Below, in pieces: positions 22,519-30,465 of a stretch of 39,778 nt of DNA. The position numbers were made by a program, and so were the translations under genes. Source of the DNA: CAZINM01 sp964540605 (GTDB lineage: Bacteria; Patescibacteriota; Dojkabacteria; SC72; JAHDCA01); the NCBI GenBank assembly GCA_964540605.1, contig CAZINM010000001.1, positions 1 to 39,778 of the forward strand, read 5' to 3'. The notes under the pieces were generated by a model that did not search any database, was not told where the DNA came from, and saw nothing but the letters and a program-made list of their open reading frames with translations. Within the stretch, counting starts at the first letter, position 1. Each line of letters starts with the position of its first letter.

Positions 22519-24048
22519 ATGGATCCATTATTATTATTCCTAGTCATTGGCGCTACGGCTGCTATTGTATTTTTAGCATTCAAATTTGGCGCGATGAAAA
22601 GGATTCCAACTACTGCAGAAGATTTTTCTGAAGAAGATGTAAATATGATTCTTGAGAATAGATCTTCTGAGATCATACAGAAAGCCAATAAAGAGGCTTT
22701 ACAGGTCAGAAAAGAAGCAGAAGATAGAGTCCGGGAATTAAGAAAAGAGTTAGCTGAGCAAGAAAGATTGTTAATTGAAAGAGAGAAATCTCTTAATCAA
22801 AGATCAAAAATGCTTGAAGGTGAGTCTGAAAGAATAGAGACAGATAAAAATGTTTTAAGAAATGGTAAGAAGAAACTTGAAGAGATGAGAAATCAGTTAA
22901 AAGTTGAACTTGAAAGAATTAGTGGCTTAACAAGGGAAGAAGCAAAGCAAAAGTTATTAAGTGAGATCGAGGAAGATGTTAAGAATTATGAGGCTAAATT
23001 AGTAAGAACTGCTCAAAAGAGAGCTGAAGAGATCTCAGACGAAAAATCAAAGGAAATTTTGGTAGAAACAATGCAAAGAATTGTTACCGATTATGTTGGG
23101 GAGACAACGACTTCAACAATTAAACTTGAAGATGAAAAAGTAAAGGGTAGGATCATTGGTAAGGATGGTAGGAATATCCGTGCATTTGAGCAATTAACAG
23201 GTGTTGATGTGATTGTTGATGAATCGCCAAACGCTATTGGTCTTTCATCATTTGATCCTCTTAGACGAGAGATCGCTAGAGTTGCTATGGATAAACTTGT
23301 GAAAGATGGAAGAATTCATCCGGGAACCATAGAAGAGGAGATCAGAAAAGCTAAGAACGAAATTGCTGTCGAGATCAAGAAAAATGGTCAAATTCTGGCT
23401 GATGAAGCTGGTTGGCCTGGAATGGATATGAGTTTGGTTAAACTTGTTGGAAAAATGAAATATCGAACAAGTTATGGTCAAAGCTTAATGAAACATACTA
23501 TTGAGGTTATAAGAATTGGTGCAGCTCTTGCAGCTGAACTGAATGCTGATGTCGATCTAGTCAAAAAAGCATGTTTACTTCATGATGTGGGAAAGGTACT
23601 GACACATAAAGTTGAAGGAGCTCATCACCATATTTCTGGTCAGATAGCTAGGAAATACAATCTACCTGATAAATTGGTCAATGCAATCGAAGCTCATCAT
23701 TTAGATATTGTGGCTTCATCAATTGAAGCGACGATAGTTTATTTAGCTGATGCAATATCTGGAGCAAGACCTGGAGCTAGAAAAGACAGCTACGAACAGT
23801 ATATTAAACGAGTAGAGGGAATTGAGAATGTTGCTAAAGAGATTGGTGGCGACAGAGTTGATGATGTTTATGCTATTCATGCTGGTAGAGAGGTGAGGGT
23901 TATCGTTAAACCTAATAAAATCGATGATGAAGGGGTAAATCTTCTAGCAAAAGATATTGCCGATAAGATCCATGAGACTCAGACATATCCTGGTACAGTA
24001 CAGGTAACTGTGATCAGAGAGAATAGAGCTGAACAGATGGCTACTTAG
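22519..24048 (+). CDS. rny: Ribonuclease Y
   Basis: Membrane-anchored endoribonuclease that starts mRNA decay. A transmembrane helix spans residues 3-22; a long charged coiled coil follows (about 45-190); the KH domain contains GRIIGKDGRNIRAFE (from 210); the HD domain has H326 and the H355-D356 pair in LLHDVGKV. The length of 509 aa is typical. The ATG lies next to a 10-bp hairpin that may limit initiation. It is followed by a YmdB-type gene, the same order as in Bacillus. Confidence 0.97.
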   Translation: MDPLLLFLVIGATAAIVFLAFKFGAMKRIPTTAEDFSEEDVNMILENRSSEIIQKANKEALQVRKEAEDRVRELRKELAEQERLLIEREKSLNQRSKMLEGESERIETDKNVLRNGKKKLEEMRNQLKVELERISGLTREEAKQKLLSEIEEDVKNYEAKLVRTAQKRAEEISDEKSKEILVETMQRIVTDYVGETTTSTIKLEDEKVKGRIIGKDGRNIRAFEQLTGVDVIVDESPNAIGLSSFDPLRREIARVAMDKLVKDGRIHPGTIEEEIRKAKNEIAVEIKKNGQILADEAGWPGMDMSLVKLVGKMKYRTSYGQSLMKHTIEVIRIGAALAAELNADVDLVKKACLLHDVGKVLTHKVEGAHHHISGQIARKYNLPDKLVNAIEAHHLDIVASSIEATIVYLADAISGARPGARKDSYEQYIKRVEGIENVAKEIGGDRVDDVYAIHAGREVRVIVKPNKIDDEGVNLLAKDIADKIHETQTYPGTVQVTVIRENRAEQMAT

Positions 24049-24090
24049 TGCACTAGGGCTAAATAATTAGATTAATTGAACGACAAAAAG

Positions 24091-24882
24091 ATGATAAAAG
24101 TTTTGTTTATTGGTGATGTTTGCGGAAAACCAGGGAGGAATGCAGTAAAACAGCTAGTTCCTCAACTTAGAAAAGAACATGACATAGATCTTGTTATCAC
24201 TAATGCCGAGAATGTAGCACATGGCAGAGGTGTTAGCGTTAACGCAATTAATGAGTTGATGTCTGCTGGTATAGATCATATGACTTCAGGCAATCATGTT
24301 TGGAAGCATCCCGAATTTGAAGAGGTTCTTTCTGGAGAATATCCTATAATCAGACCGATCAATTATCCCGATGATGTTATGGGCAAAGGTTATGCTGAAA
24401 TAGATCTTGGGTCTAAAGGTATCTTTCTATTAGTAAATGTCATGGGAGTGGCTTTTTTCAATGAGAGAACTTTATCTGAGCCTTTTAGACGATTAAATAG
24501 CCTTTTTTCAGAACTTGATATGGAGAAGTATTCAGGATCTTTGATCGATTTTCATGCGGAATCAACGTCAGAAAAACTATCGGCCGGTTTATATTATGAT
24601 GGTCAAATAAGTACAATAGTAGGAACTCATACACACATCCCAACTGCAGATGAAAGAATATTTCCAAAGGGTACAGCATATATCACAGATGTAGGTATGA
24701 CAGGTCCTGATGATTCAAGCCTTTGGGTTAAAAAAGAGGCTATATTTAGGCAAAACATGTATCCTTATCCTGTTCATTACGAAATGCAGGAGGAGGGTCC
24801 AGTAAGGTTTGATTCGGTCTTGATCGAGATCGAAAGTGATAAAAAGGCCGTCAGTATAAGGCGTATAAATAAAATCCTATAG
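24091..24882 (+). CDS. ymdB: YmdB-type metallophosphoesterase
   Basis: Belongs to the family of Bacillus YmdB, a phosphodiesterase active on 2',3'-cyclic nucleotides. Motifs: FIGDVCGKPGR at the start, TNAENVAHGRG, TSGNHVWKH, DFHAESTSEK, GTHTHIPTAD and TDVGMTGP, giving the expected Asp, Glu, Asn and His metal ligands. ATG 24091 (263 aa) is preferred over a TTG 15 bases upstream because it gives the family N-terminus. It follows rny by 42 bases, and linked RNA-related roles are plausible. Confidence 0.92.
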   Translation: MIKVLFIGDVCGKPGRNAVKQLVPQLRKEHDIDLVITNAENVAHGRGVSVNAINELMSAGIDHMTSGNHVWKHPEFEEVLSGEYPIIRPINYPDDVMGKGYAEIDLGSKGIFLLVNVMGVAFFNERTLSEPFRRLNSLFSELDMEKYSGSLIDFHAESTSEKLSAGLYYDGQISTIVGTHTHIPTADERIFPKGTAYITDVGMTGPDDSSLWVKKEAIFRQNMYPYPVHYEMQEEGPVRFDSVLIEIESDKKAVSIRRINKIL

Positions 24883-24893
24883 GCAAGCTATTC

Positions 24894-24920
24894 TTGACAC
24901 CCTCTAAAAAATGCTATATT
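24894..24920 (+). promoter_or_regulatory. Promoter of the HU gene
   Basis: A perfect TTGACA (24894-24899) and TATATT (24915-24920) with TGC directly before the -10. The spacer is 15 bases to this box, or 17 to the overlapping TATTTT. It is the best -35 hexamer noted in the window, suggesting high expression. Confidence 0.7.
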
Positions 24921-24993
24921 TTAGGCCTAGTGTTAGAAGCCCATAAAATATGTGATTTCAACACTATCTCTAAGGAAAGGAGGATCTACGTAA

Positions 24994-25266
24994 ATGTTGA
25001 AAAAAGATTTACAACAGGTAGTTGCCGATAAAGTTGGTTTAACCAAAAAACAAGCAGGCGAAGCCTTAGACGCTATGTTAGAAGCTGTTACAAAAGCTCT
25101 CTCAAGCGGTGATTCTGTTCTCTTAACAGGATTTGGTCGTTTTGAAGTTAGACATAGAGCTGCAAGAGTTGGTATTAACCCACAGACAAAAGGTAAGATC
25201 AATCTCCCAGCTACAAAAGTTCCTGCATTCAAAGCTGGAAAAGGATTAAAAGAGGCTGTGAAATAG
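24994..25266 (+). CDS. HU-family DNA-binding protein
   Basis: Histone-like dimer that bends DNA. It has the N-terminal helices (MLKKDLQQVVADKVGLTKKQ), the GFGRFEVRHRAARVGINPQT arm entrance and the C-terminal VPAFKAGKGLKEAV helix. The 90-aa length is exact for HU. A strong Shine-Dalgarno, AAAGGAGG, precedes the ATG by about nine bases, unlike most genes here. It has its own promoter and terminator. HU rather than IHF is favoured because only one short gene is seen. Confidence 0.96.
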   Translation: MLKKDLQQVVADKVGLTKKQAGEALDAMLEAVTKALSSGDSVLLTGFGRFEVRHRAARVGINPQTKGKINLPATKVPAFKAGKGLKEAVK

Positions 25267-25301
25267 TGTTACCGGCACAACTCTGTTTATTACAGAATTC
25301 G

Positions 25302-25367
25302 ATCAGGACCTTGTTTACTGTTCATATGGTTGTGAATAGTAACACAGGGTCCTGATTTCTTTTTATT
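25302..25367 (+). terminator. Long-stem intrinsic terminator of the HU gene
   Basis: ATCAGGACC (25302-25310) pairs with GGTCCTGAT (25348-25356). The intervening bases continue the stem with small bulges (TGTT/AACA, ACT/AGT, TTCA/TGAA) to a short loop. TTCTTTTTATT follows. The stem is unusually long for a terminator. Confidence 0.88.
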
Positions 25368-25455
25368 GATCTTATTTTTATATTTTTCAATGTTGAAAGA
25401 TAAGATTCTATGAGTTAAACTGAATTCAGATTATTGTATTTATTATTTATTAACT

Positions 25456-26913
25456 GTGTTCAAAAAACTGCTCATCCCAAATCAAGAGAATAATTACACT
25501 CCTTACATAATAAGGAAATCTGCACTTGCCATTTATACTTTGGCACTTTTTCTTTTTAATTTGTTGTCACCTATGCTCTTACCTGAGTCTTCGCAGGTAG
25601 TTGCAAGTACGATAAGTGTTGAGAATATTGTAGCTTTGGCTAATAAAGAGCGAACTTCTGCAGGTCTTAATTCTTTAAATACTGATGTCAGATTAAATGC
25701 AGCTGCTTTAGCTAAAGCGAATGATATGTTCGCAAAAGATTACTGGGATCATTTCGGTCCTAATGGCGAGACTCCTTGGCAATTTATTTCAAATGCAGGG
25801 TATACATATGTTTATGCAGGTGAAAATTTAGCAAAAGGCTTTGTTACTGCAGAAGGTGTACATCAAGCTTGGATGTCTAGTCCAACGCATAAAGCAAATA
25901 TCATGAATGGAAATTATCGTGACATAGGTGTTGCTGTCGCAGAAGGAACTTTATTGGGCGAACAGGTAATTTTGGTTGTACAGATGTTTGGATCTACAGT
26001 TGCACAAAAACCAGTTGTTGAAACTCCACCAGAAGTACTACCGAGTGAGGATAGCCTTGATGTTGATAATGATGTCGATGAGGTCATAAATGTTGAGCAG
26101 GGTGAAATAAAAAGTATTAGTATCGTTAGACCAGCTGAGGGAGATATTATAAAAGACCCAGCTTTTGATGTTGAAGGCACAGTAGAAGGCTATGAATCAA
26201 ATATTGGGGAATATTCTGTGACAATCAATAGAAATGGCTTAGATATAGCAACATCAAGCTCTAGCAGTGAAGAGTGGAGTGTTGATAAGCAATCCGACTG
26301 GGAAGAGGGTGAGCATAAGATCTCAGTTTTTATTGACGGATTTGATAATATTTCAGACTCAGTCAATTTTACAGTAGATTCTACTCCGCCAACTTTTTAT
26401 GCAGATAGTCTATCTATGGATATGGTGGACAATCATGCAGAGATATCAATTTATGTTGAGGAGGAAGATGCCACAGTGATGTTGAATTTGGGTTCTGAAA
26501 CTTACGGTTTCGCCCATGAAGGTGCAGGGATCTTTACAGCTTATGTACCAAGAGCTTCCATTGAAACTTCTGATATGACAGCCAATTTGTTGGTATCCGA
26601 TAAGAATGGTAATTCAACTAGTATGGATGTAACCCAAAGACTTGCTACTATTGCAGAAGGTAACAATCTTCAAACTGTTTCAAATCCCACATTCGTACAA
26701 AAGTTTTTCGCTGGTGTGACGACTATGGATCTAAAAGCTAAAGTAAATCTTGGTTTCGCACTTTTCTTACTAATAATTCTGATAATACAGGTTATTTTGT
26801 ATAAAAAATCTGGAATGTTGCATGATAAAGGTGGATATTTACTTACAATTGGAATATTTCTATTTTTAGTTGTCGTAGGGACATTAACTGAAGTAACAGG
26901 TTCAATTAATTAA
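25456..26913 (+). CDS. CAP-domain protein with Ig-like region and membrane tail
   Basis: Likely surface protein. A hydrophobic signal or anchor spans about residues 22-45. The CAP (SCP/YkwD-type) domain follows (about 52-180): NKERTSAGLNSL, WDHFGPNGETPW, AGENLAKGF and HQAWMSSPTHKANIM. A linker rich in D, E, V and P leads to a beta-rich region (about 215-400) with VDSTPP, as in bacterial Ig-like repeats. Two C-terminal membrane segments lie at about 427-449 and 459-479. The GTG start at 25456 gives the signal-like N-terminus. The function of bacterial CAP proteins is mostly unknown. The next gene encodes a membrane protein seven bases on. Confidence 0.85.
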   Translation: MFKKLLIPNQENNYTPYIIRKSALAIYTLALFLFNLLSPMLLPESSQVVASTISVENIVALANKERTSAGLNSLNTDVRLNAAALAKANDMFAKDYWDHFGPNGETPWQFISNAGYTYVYAGENLAKGFVTAEGVHQAWMSSPTHKANIMNGNYRDIGVAVAEGTLLGEQVILVVQMFGSTVAQKPVVETPPEVLPSEDSLDVDNDVDEVINVEQGEIKSISIVRPAEGDIIKDPAFDVEGTVEGYESNIGEYSVTINRNGLDIATSSSSSEEWSVDKQSDWEEGEHKISVFIDGFDNISDSVNFTVDSTPPTFYADSLSMDMVDNHAEISIYVEEEDATVMLNLGSETYGFAHEGAGIFTAYVPRASIETSDMTANLLVSDKNGNSTSMDVTQRLATIAEGNNLQTVSNPTFVQKFFAGVTTMDLKAKVNLGFALFLLIILIIQVILYKKSGMLHDKGGYLLTIGIFLFLVVVGTLTEVTGSIN

Positions 26914-26920
26914 AAAGATC

Positions 26921-27721
26921 ATGTTTGGATCGATCTATAAATATTTTAAAAGAGAGCTTTTTTATGCAGTAGCACTGTTTGTAATACTGCAGTTCTCTCT
27001 TATCCCTAAATATTTTGATATGTCTTTTGTTTCTAATATCTTGCTAGGTTTGGGAGCTTTAATTCTTTTACTTTGGTTGATCTCTTCATATCTTATATTC
27101 TCAGGTAAAAGAGTTTCGAAATTTTCGAATGTACTTATTAAGATACAGATAAAGAATAGGTTGTTTAGCTTTTTTGTAACGCCTGTTCTAATGTATTTTG
27201 CAGTATCTGCATATATAAGCTATATAGAGAACAATTTTCTAAAACAGGTTATCATTACGATCTTTTTTGTATTGATGTTATTTTTGATGATCCATATACG
27301 ATCCTCATATCAAAAGGTATTCTCTATTGAAAAAAGCACTAGATCTGTATTCCTTTTTATTGATATGATGCTTTTTTATATAGCGAGTACTGGTTTTATA
27401 TTGATGGGTACTTTCCCTATTGCAAGAATATTAGGGGTTGGGTTTCTGGCTTTTCTGTTTCTGTTGAATATCTTGATAATCAATAAGCAATATTCATATA
27501 AAGCCTTGTTCATACTGCTAATTTCAACTATTTTTATGATCTTAAGTGCGATATATTTTGTTCAATTTGGGGCACTTCTATTCCCTCTATTTATGGTTGT
27601 GGTATTTTATATGGTAGTAAACATCTGGGGTATTAAATTGAGTGGTGTTAACGCTCTGTCAGAATATCTACCACCTGTACTATTTTCGTTGATGGCTTTT
27701 ATGATCTTATTAAGTTTCTAG
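26921..27721 (+). CDS. Multi-pass membrane protein, unknown function
   Basis: 266 residues with about eight hydrophobic segments separated by short basic loops (for example KRVSKFSNVLIKIQIKNR). No family motif is recognised. It begins seven bases after the CAP-domain gene and ends 14 bases before the UMP kinase gene, so the three are probably co-transcribed. A partner role with the CAP protein is possible but rests only on proximity. Confidence 0.75.
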   Translation: MFGSIYKYFKRELFYAVALFVILQFSLIPKYFDMSFVSNILLGLGALILLLWLISSYLIFSGKRVSKFSNVLIKIQIKNRLFSFFVTPVLMYFAVSAYISYIENNFLKQVIITIFFVLMLFLMIHIRSSYQKVFSIEKSTRSVFLFIDMMLFYIASTGFILMGTFPIARILGVGFLAFLFLLNILIINKQYSYKALFILLISTIFMILSAIYFVQFGALLFPLFMVVVFYMVVNIWGIKLSGVNALSEYLPPVLFSLMAFMILLSF

Positions 27722-27735
27722 TTGAATATAGGTAA

Positions 27736-28446
27736 ATGGATAAAAATTCGATAGTGTTAAAAATTGGAGGATCTCTTCTGTACCATGAAAATCTTGATCT
27801 AAATATGCCATTTTTGAATAAATTTTTAATTTGGTTTGAAAAGGCAAGACAGAGGTATAAAAGCATTGTGATCATTGTGGGAGGTGGAAAAATGTCTAGA
27901 CATCTGGTGAATCAGATCGGTTCTTTTGAAATAGCAGTAGAAAATAAGCATAGGATTGGTATGGCTGTAACAGATTGTAATGCTGAAGTTTTAAGGACAA
28001 TTGTTAATGATAAAAAAGTGAAGGTTCCAAAATCATTAGGCCAGGTATTAGAATTGATAATTGATGATACCGAGCAGATTTTGATAATGGGTGGATTTAA
28101 AGAGGGCTGGAGTACAGATATGGATGCCGCAGTTCTAGCTCATGTGATGGGATTGAAAAAGATCTATAAACTTTCGAATATCGATCATATATATACAGCT
28201 GATCCCTCAAAAGATCCTGGAGCTAGACCAATTATGGAATTAACATGGTCAGATTACTTCTCTCAATTTGGTATTGTACCTGGTGTGTCTGAGCATCAGC
28301 CTAATTTGAGTGTTCCGATCGATGTCTTGTGTGCACAATTCTGTGCTAATAAAGGAATCACTTATATGCTTTCTGGCGGTGTTAATATTGATAAAGAGAA
28401 TGACCTCCAAAATGTTTTGGAATCAGGAACTATTGTTCATCCTTAA
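27736..28446 (+). CDS. pyrH: Amino acid kinase family protein, probable archaeal-type UMP kinase
   Basis: Probably phosphorylates UMP to UDP. Seen: N-terminal VLKIGGSLL, IIVGGGKMSRHL, RIGMAVTDCNAEVLR, MGGFKEGWSTDMDAAVLA and YTADPSKDPGARPI, then SVPIDVLCAQF. The IGMAVTDCNA and STDMDAA segments resemble the archaeal UMP kinase branch rather than the common bacterial PyrH. The length of 236 aa fits. Other amino acid kinase substrates cannot be excluded. It is convergent with greA. Confidence 0.75.
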   Translation: MDKNSIVLKIGGSLLYHENLDLNMPFLNKFLIWFEKARQRYKSIVIIVGGGKMSRHLVNQIGSFEIAVENKHRIGMAVTDCNAEVLRTIVNDKKVKVPKSLGQVLELIIDDTEQILIMGGFKEGWSTDMDAAVLAHVMGLKKIYKLSNIDHIYTADPSKDPGARPIMELTWSDYFSQFGIVPGVSEHQPNLSVPIDVLCAQFCANKGITYMLSGGVNIDKENDLQNVLESGTIVHP

Positions 28447-28463
28447 AGATCAATGAAGAAAGC

Positions 28464-28937
28464 CTAAATTATAGAAACGATCTTCACTTTCTGTTTAGAC
28501 ATGGGTAACTCAATTTCGAACTCTTCACCAGCAGATCTTCCAATTATCGCTTTACCAATTGGTGTCTCCGCTGATAATTTATTTTGTAGAGGATTAGCCT
28601 CGGAAGGTCCAACAAGTGTATATGTGATCTCTTTTCCGTTTATTTCAACCTTAACTTCGCAACCTATAACTGCTTTATTTTTTGTTCCTTTTTTAGTTTC
28701 GATAATTTCTGCATTTTCGATTAAGTCAGTTAACTGTGCAAGTCTTCTTTCATTCGACTCGTAATCTTCGAGAGCTAATGTATAACCATCATTTTCACTA
28801 AGATCTCCTTTCTCTCTCATTTTTTCGATCATATCTTTTAATTCGGCCCTTTTATTATTTATCCTCATTTCCAATTCTTTTCTAAGTTCCAAAAGACCAT
28901 CTTCTGTCATTTTGTATTTATTATTTCTTTTTGTCAT
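28464..28937 (-). CDS. greA: Transcription elongation factor GreA
   Basis: Rescues stalled RNA polymerase by stimulating RNA cleavage. The N-terminal coiled coil carries the acidic tip GDLSENDGY with the Asp and Glu needed for catalysis, and the C-terminal FKBP-like domain has VGPSEANPLQNKLSAETPIG. The length of 157 aa is standard. A second Gre-type gene with an altered tip lies 1 kb away on the other strand. Confidence 0.95.
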   Translation of the reverse strand: MTKRNNKYKMTEDGLLELRKELEMRINNKRAELKDMIEKMREKGDLSENDGYTLALEDYESNERRLAQLTDLIENAEIIETKKGTKNKAVIGCEVKVEINGKEITYTLVGPSEANPLQNKLSAETPIGKAIIGRSAGEEFEIELPMSKQKVKIVSII

Positions 28938-28972
28938 TTATCTAACAAGTATTTTAAGTTTGTAACCTGAAG

Positions 28973-29001
28973 ATTTTATACTAACATCAACTGCATAACA
29001 A
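28973..29001 (-). promoter_or_regulatory. Possible promoter of greA
   Basis: On the minus strand TTGTTA (29001 to 28996) and TAAAAT (28978 to 28973) are 17 bases apart, about 35 bases before the greA ATG. Match quality is moderate. Confidence 0.35.
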
Positions 29002-29094
29002 TAGTAATGATCTTATTTTAGGGTGGTGAATAATTGCCTCATATGATAAAATCGCTTCAGTTTTATAAAAGTTTTTTTGAAACGGATCAATTAT

Positions 29095-29169
29095 GCCGCC
29101 ATCGTCTAATGGTTAGGACACATGGTTCTCAACCATGCAATCAGGGTTCGATTCCCTGTGGCGGTACCA
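29095..29169 (+). tRNA. tRNA-Glu (CUC anticodon)
   Basis: A full cloverleaf is seen: acceptor GCCGCCA with TGGCGGT (first pair G-U), D-arm GTCTAATGGTTAGGAC, anticodon stem CATGG/CCATG with loop TTCTCAA (anticodon CTC), and T-arm CAGGG-TTCGATT-CCCTG. The CCA end is encoded. The TCGTCTA start of the D-arm is typical of tRNA-Glu. It reads GAG codons. The trmD gene starts 25 bases later, so they may be co-transcribed. Confidence 0.95.
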
Positions 29170-29194
29170 GATCTTTAAATATGAGGCAGATCAG

Positions 29195-29887
29195 ATGCAG
29201 ATAGATATCTTAACAATATTCCCTGATCAAGTGAGGAGTTTTCTTGAATATGGAATATACAGAATTTGTGCAGAAAGTGGCAATGTTGAATTCGTTGTCC
29301 ATGATCTGCGAAATTGGGCTGTAGGTAAACATAGATCTGTAGATGATAGACCATATGGTGGTGGAGCTGGTATGATATTAAAGGTTGATGTCGTAGACAG
29401 AGCTTTGTCAGATATTAAAAAAGACAGATCTCTTGTTATATTGCCAACCCCGAAAGGAAAAGTGTTAAACCAAGTATTAGTTAAAGAGATGTACAACAAA
29501 ATATACAATTCAATAGATCAGGTGGTATTTCTATGTGGCCATTATGAAGGTTTTGATGAGCGCGTACATCAGCATTTAGCTGATCTTGAAATATCCATAG
29601 GAGATTATGTTCTCTCAGGAGGAGAGTTATCTTCACTTGTTATAATCGATTCTTTAGTTAGAAATATCCCAGGTGTTCTAGGGAATGATGAATCTGTTCA
29701 AAATGAATCTTTCGAAAACAATTATTTAGAATATCCCCAATATACAAGACCAGAAGAGTACAAAGGCTGGAAAGTACCTGAAGTGCTTCTATCTGGCAAT
29801 CATAAACATATATCTTCATGGCGTGAAGATGAATCCAAGATCGAGACTGAACGGAAGCGTCCGGACCTCCTAAAGAAGCCACACTAA
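29195..29887 (+). CDS. trmD: tRNA (guanine-N1)-methyltransferase TrmD
   Basis: Methylates G37 of tRNAs using SAM, preventing frameshifts. The SPOUT-fold motifs are clear: DDRPYGGGAGMILK, FLCGHYEGFDERV, EISIGDYVLSGGE and LEYPQYTRPEEYKGW with VLLSGNH. ATG 29195 (230 aa) is chosen; an in-frame ATG at 29135 lies inside the tRNA gene. Downstream are T-rich bases but no convincing terminator. Confidence 0.96.
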   Translation: MQIDILTIFPDQVRSFLEYGIYRICAESGNVEFVVHDLRNWAVGKHRSVDDRPYGGGAGMILKVDVVDRALSDIKKDRSLVILPTPKGKVLNQVLVKEMYNKIYNSIDQVVFLCGHYEGFDERVHQHLADLEISIGDYVLSGGELSSLVIIDSLVRNIPGVLGNDESVQNESFENNYLEYPQYTRPEEYKGWKVPEVLLSGNHKHISSWREDESKIETERKRPDLLKKPH

Positions 29888-29902
29888 AGTTTTTTTAGGA
29901 CA

Positions 29903-29931
29903 TTCAAATCGGACTCATTTATAGATATAAT
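29903..29931 (+). promoter_or_regulatory. Promoter upstream of the second Gre gene
   Basis: TTCAAA (29903-29908) and a perfect TATAAT (29926-29931) with a 17-base spacer. The predicted start near 29938 gives a leader of about 48 nt. Confidence 0.55.
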
Positions 29932-29985
29932 ACAATGGGTTCTGATTAAGATTTTCTGGTTGATATAACTTGTAAATTTCAGAAC

Positions 29986-30453
29986 ATGACAGAGAAAAGA
30001 TATGTTTTGTCTGCCCAAAAAGTAGAAGAACTAAAAAGTGAATTAAAAAATTTGGAGACTAAAGGAAGAGAAGAGATCGCTGATAGCCTCGATTGGCTAA
30101 GGAGTCTTCCAAATGATCAAGATGACTCGACATTCTCGGATATTTTTGAAGATCAAAGATATCTTGAGAGAAGGATCGCCGAGATCAAAACAATTCTATC
30201 TGACTACGACCTCGTCGAAGGCAACAAAGAAGGTTTAGATGAGGTTAAATTAGGTAGTAAAGTAGTTGTCGGATTCGATAAGTTCGAGGAAGAGTACTTG
30301 ATCGTTTCTGCGATCGAAGCTAACCCTCTTGAGAATAAAATTTCAGATGAATCTCCAGTTGGGAGAGCATTGATTGGTCATAGGATCGGTGATTCGGTTA
30401 CGGTTGATGTCGGTTTGATATCAAAAGAGTATAGGGTATTAAAAATAAAATAA
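29986..30453 (+). CDS. Gre-family factor with altered catalytic tip
   Basis: Same two-domain plan as GreA: a coiled coil (about 10-75, ending YLERRIAEIKTIL) and an FKBP-like domain with SAIEANPLENKISDESPVGRA. The tip, normally GDLxENAEY, reads PNDQDDSTF (42-50): the catalytic Asp is Asn, the Glu is Asp, and extra Asp residues are present. The length of 155 aa is standard. It has its own promoter and is 12 bases before the M49-like gene. It may compete with GreA for the secondary channel, as described for Gfh1, or keep some activity through the shifted acids. Both are inferences. Confidence 0.82.
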   Translation: MTEKRYVLSAQKVEELKSELKNLETKGREEIADSLDWLRSLPNDQDDSTFSDIFEDQRYLERRIAEIKTILSDYDLVEGNKEGLDEVKLGSKVVVGFDKFEEEYLIVSAIEANPLENKISDESPVGRALIGHRIGDSVTVDVGLISKEYRVLKIK

Positions 30454-30465
30454 GTACAAAAATCT

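Noticed and set aside
29135..29194. A longer TrmD start inside the tRNA gene
   Set aside because: The extra codons would come from the tRNA-Glu sequence; the ATG at 29195 gives the normal TrmD N-terminus.
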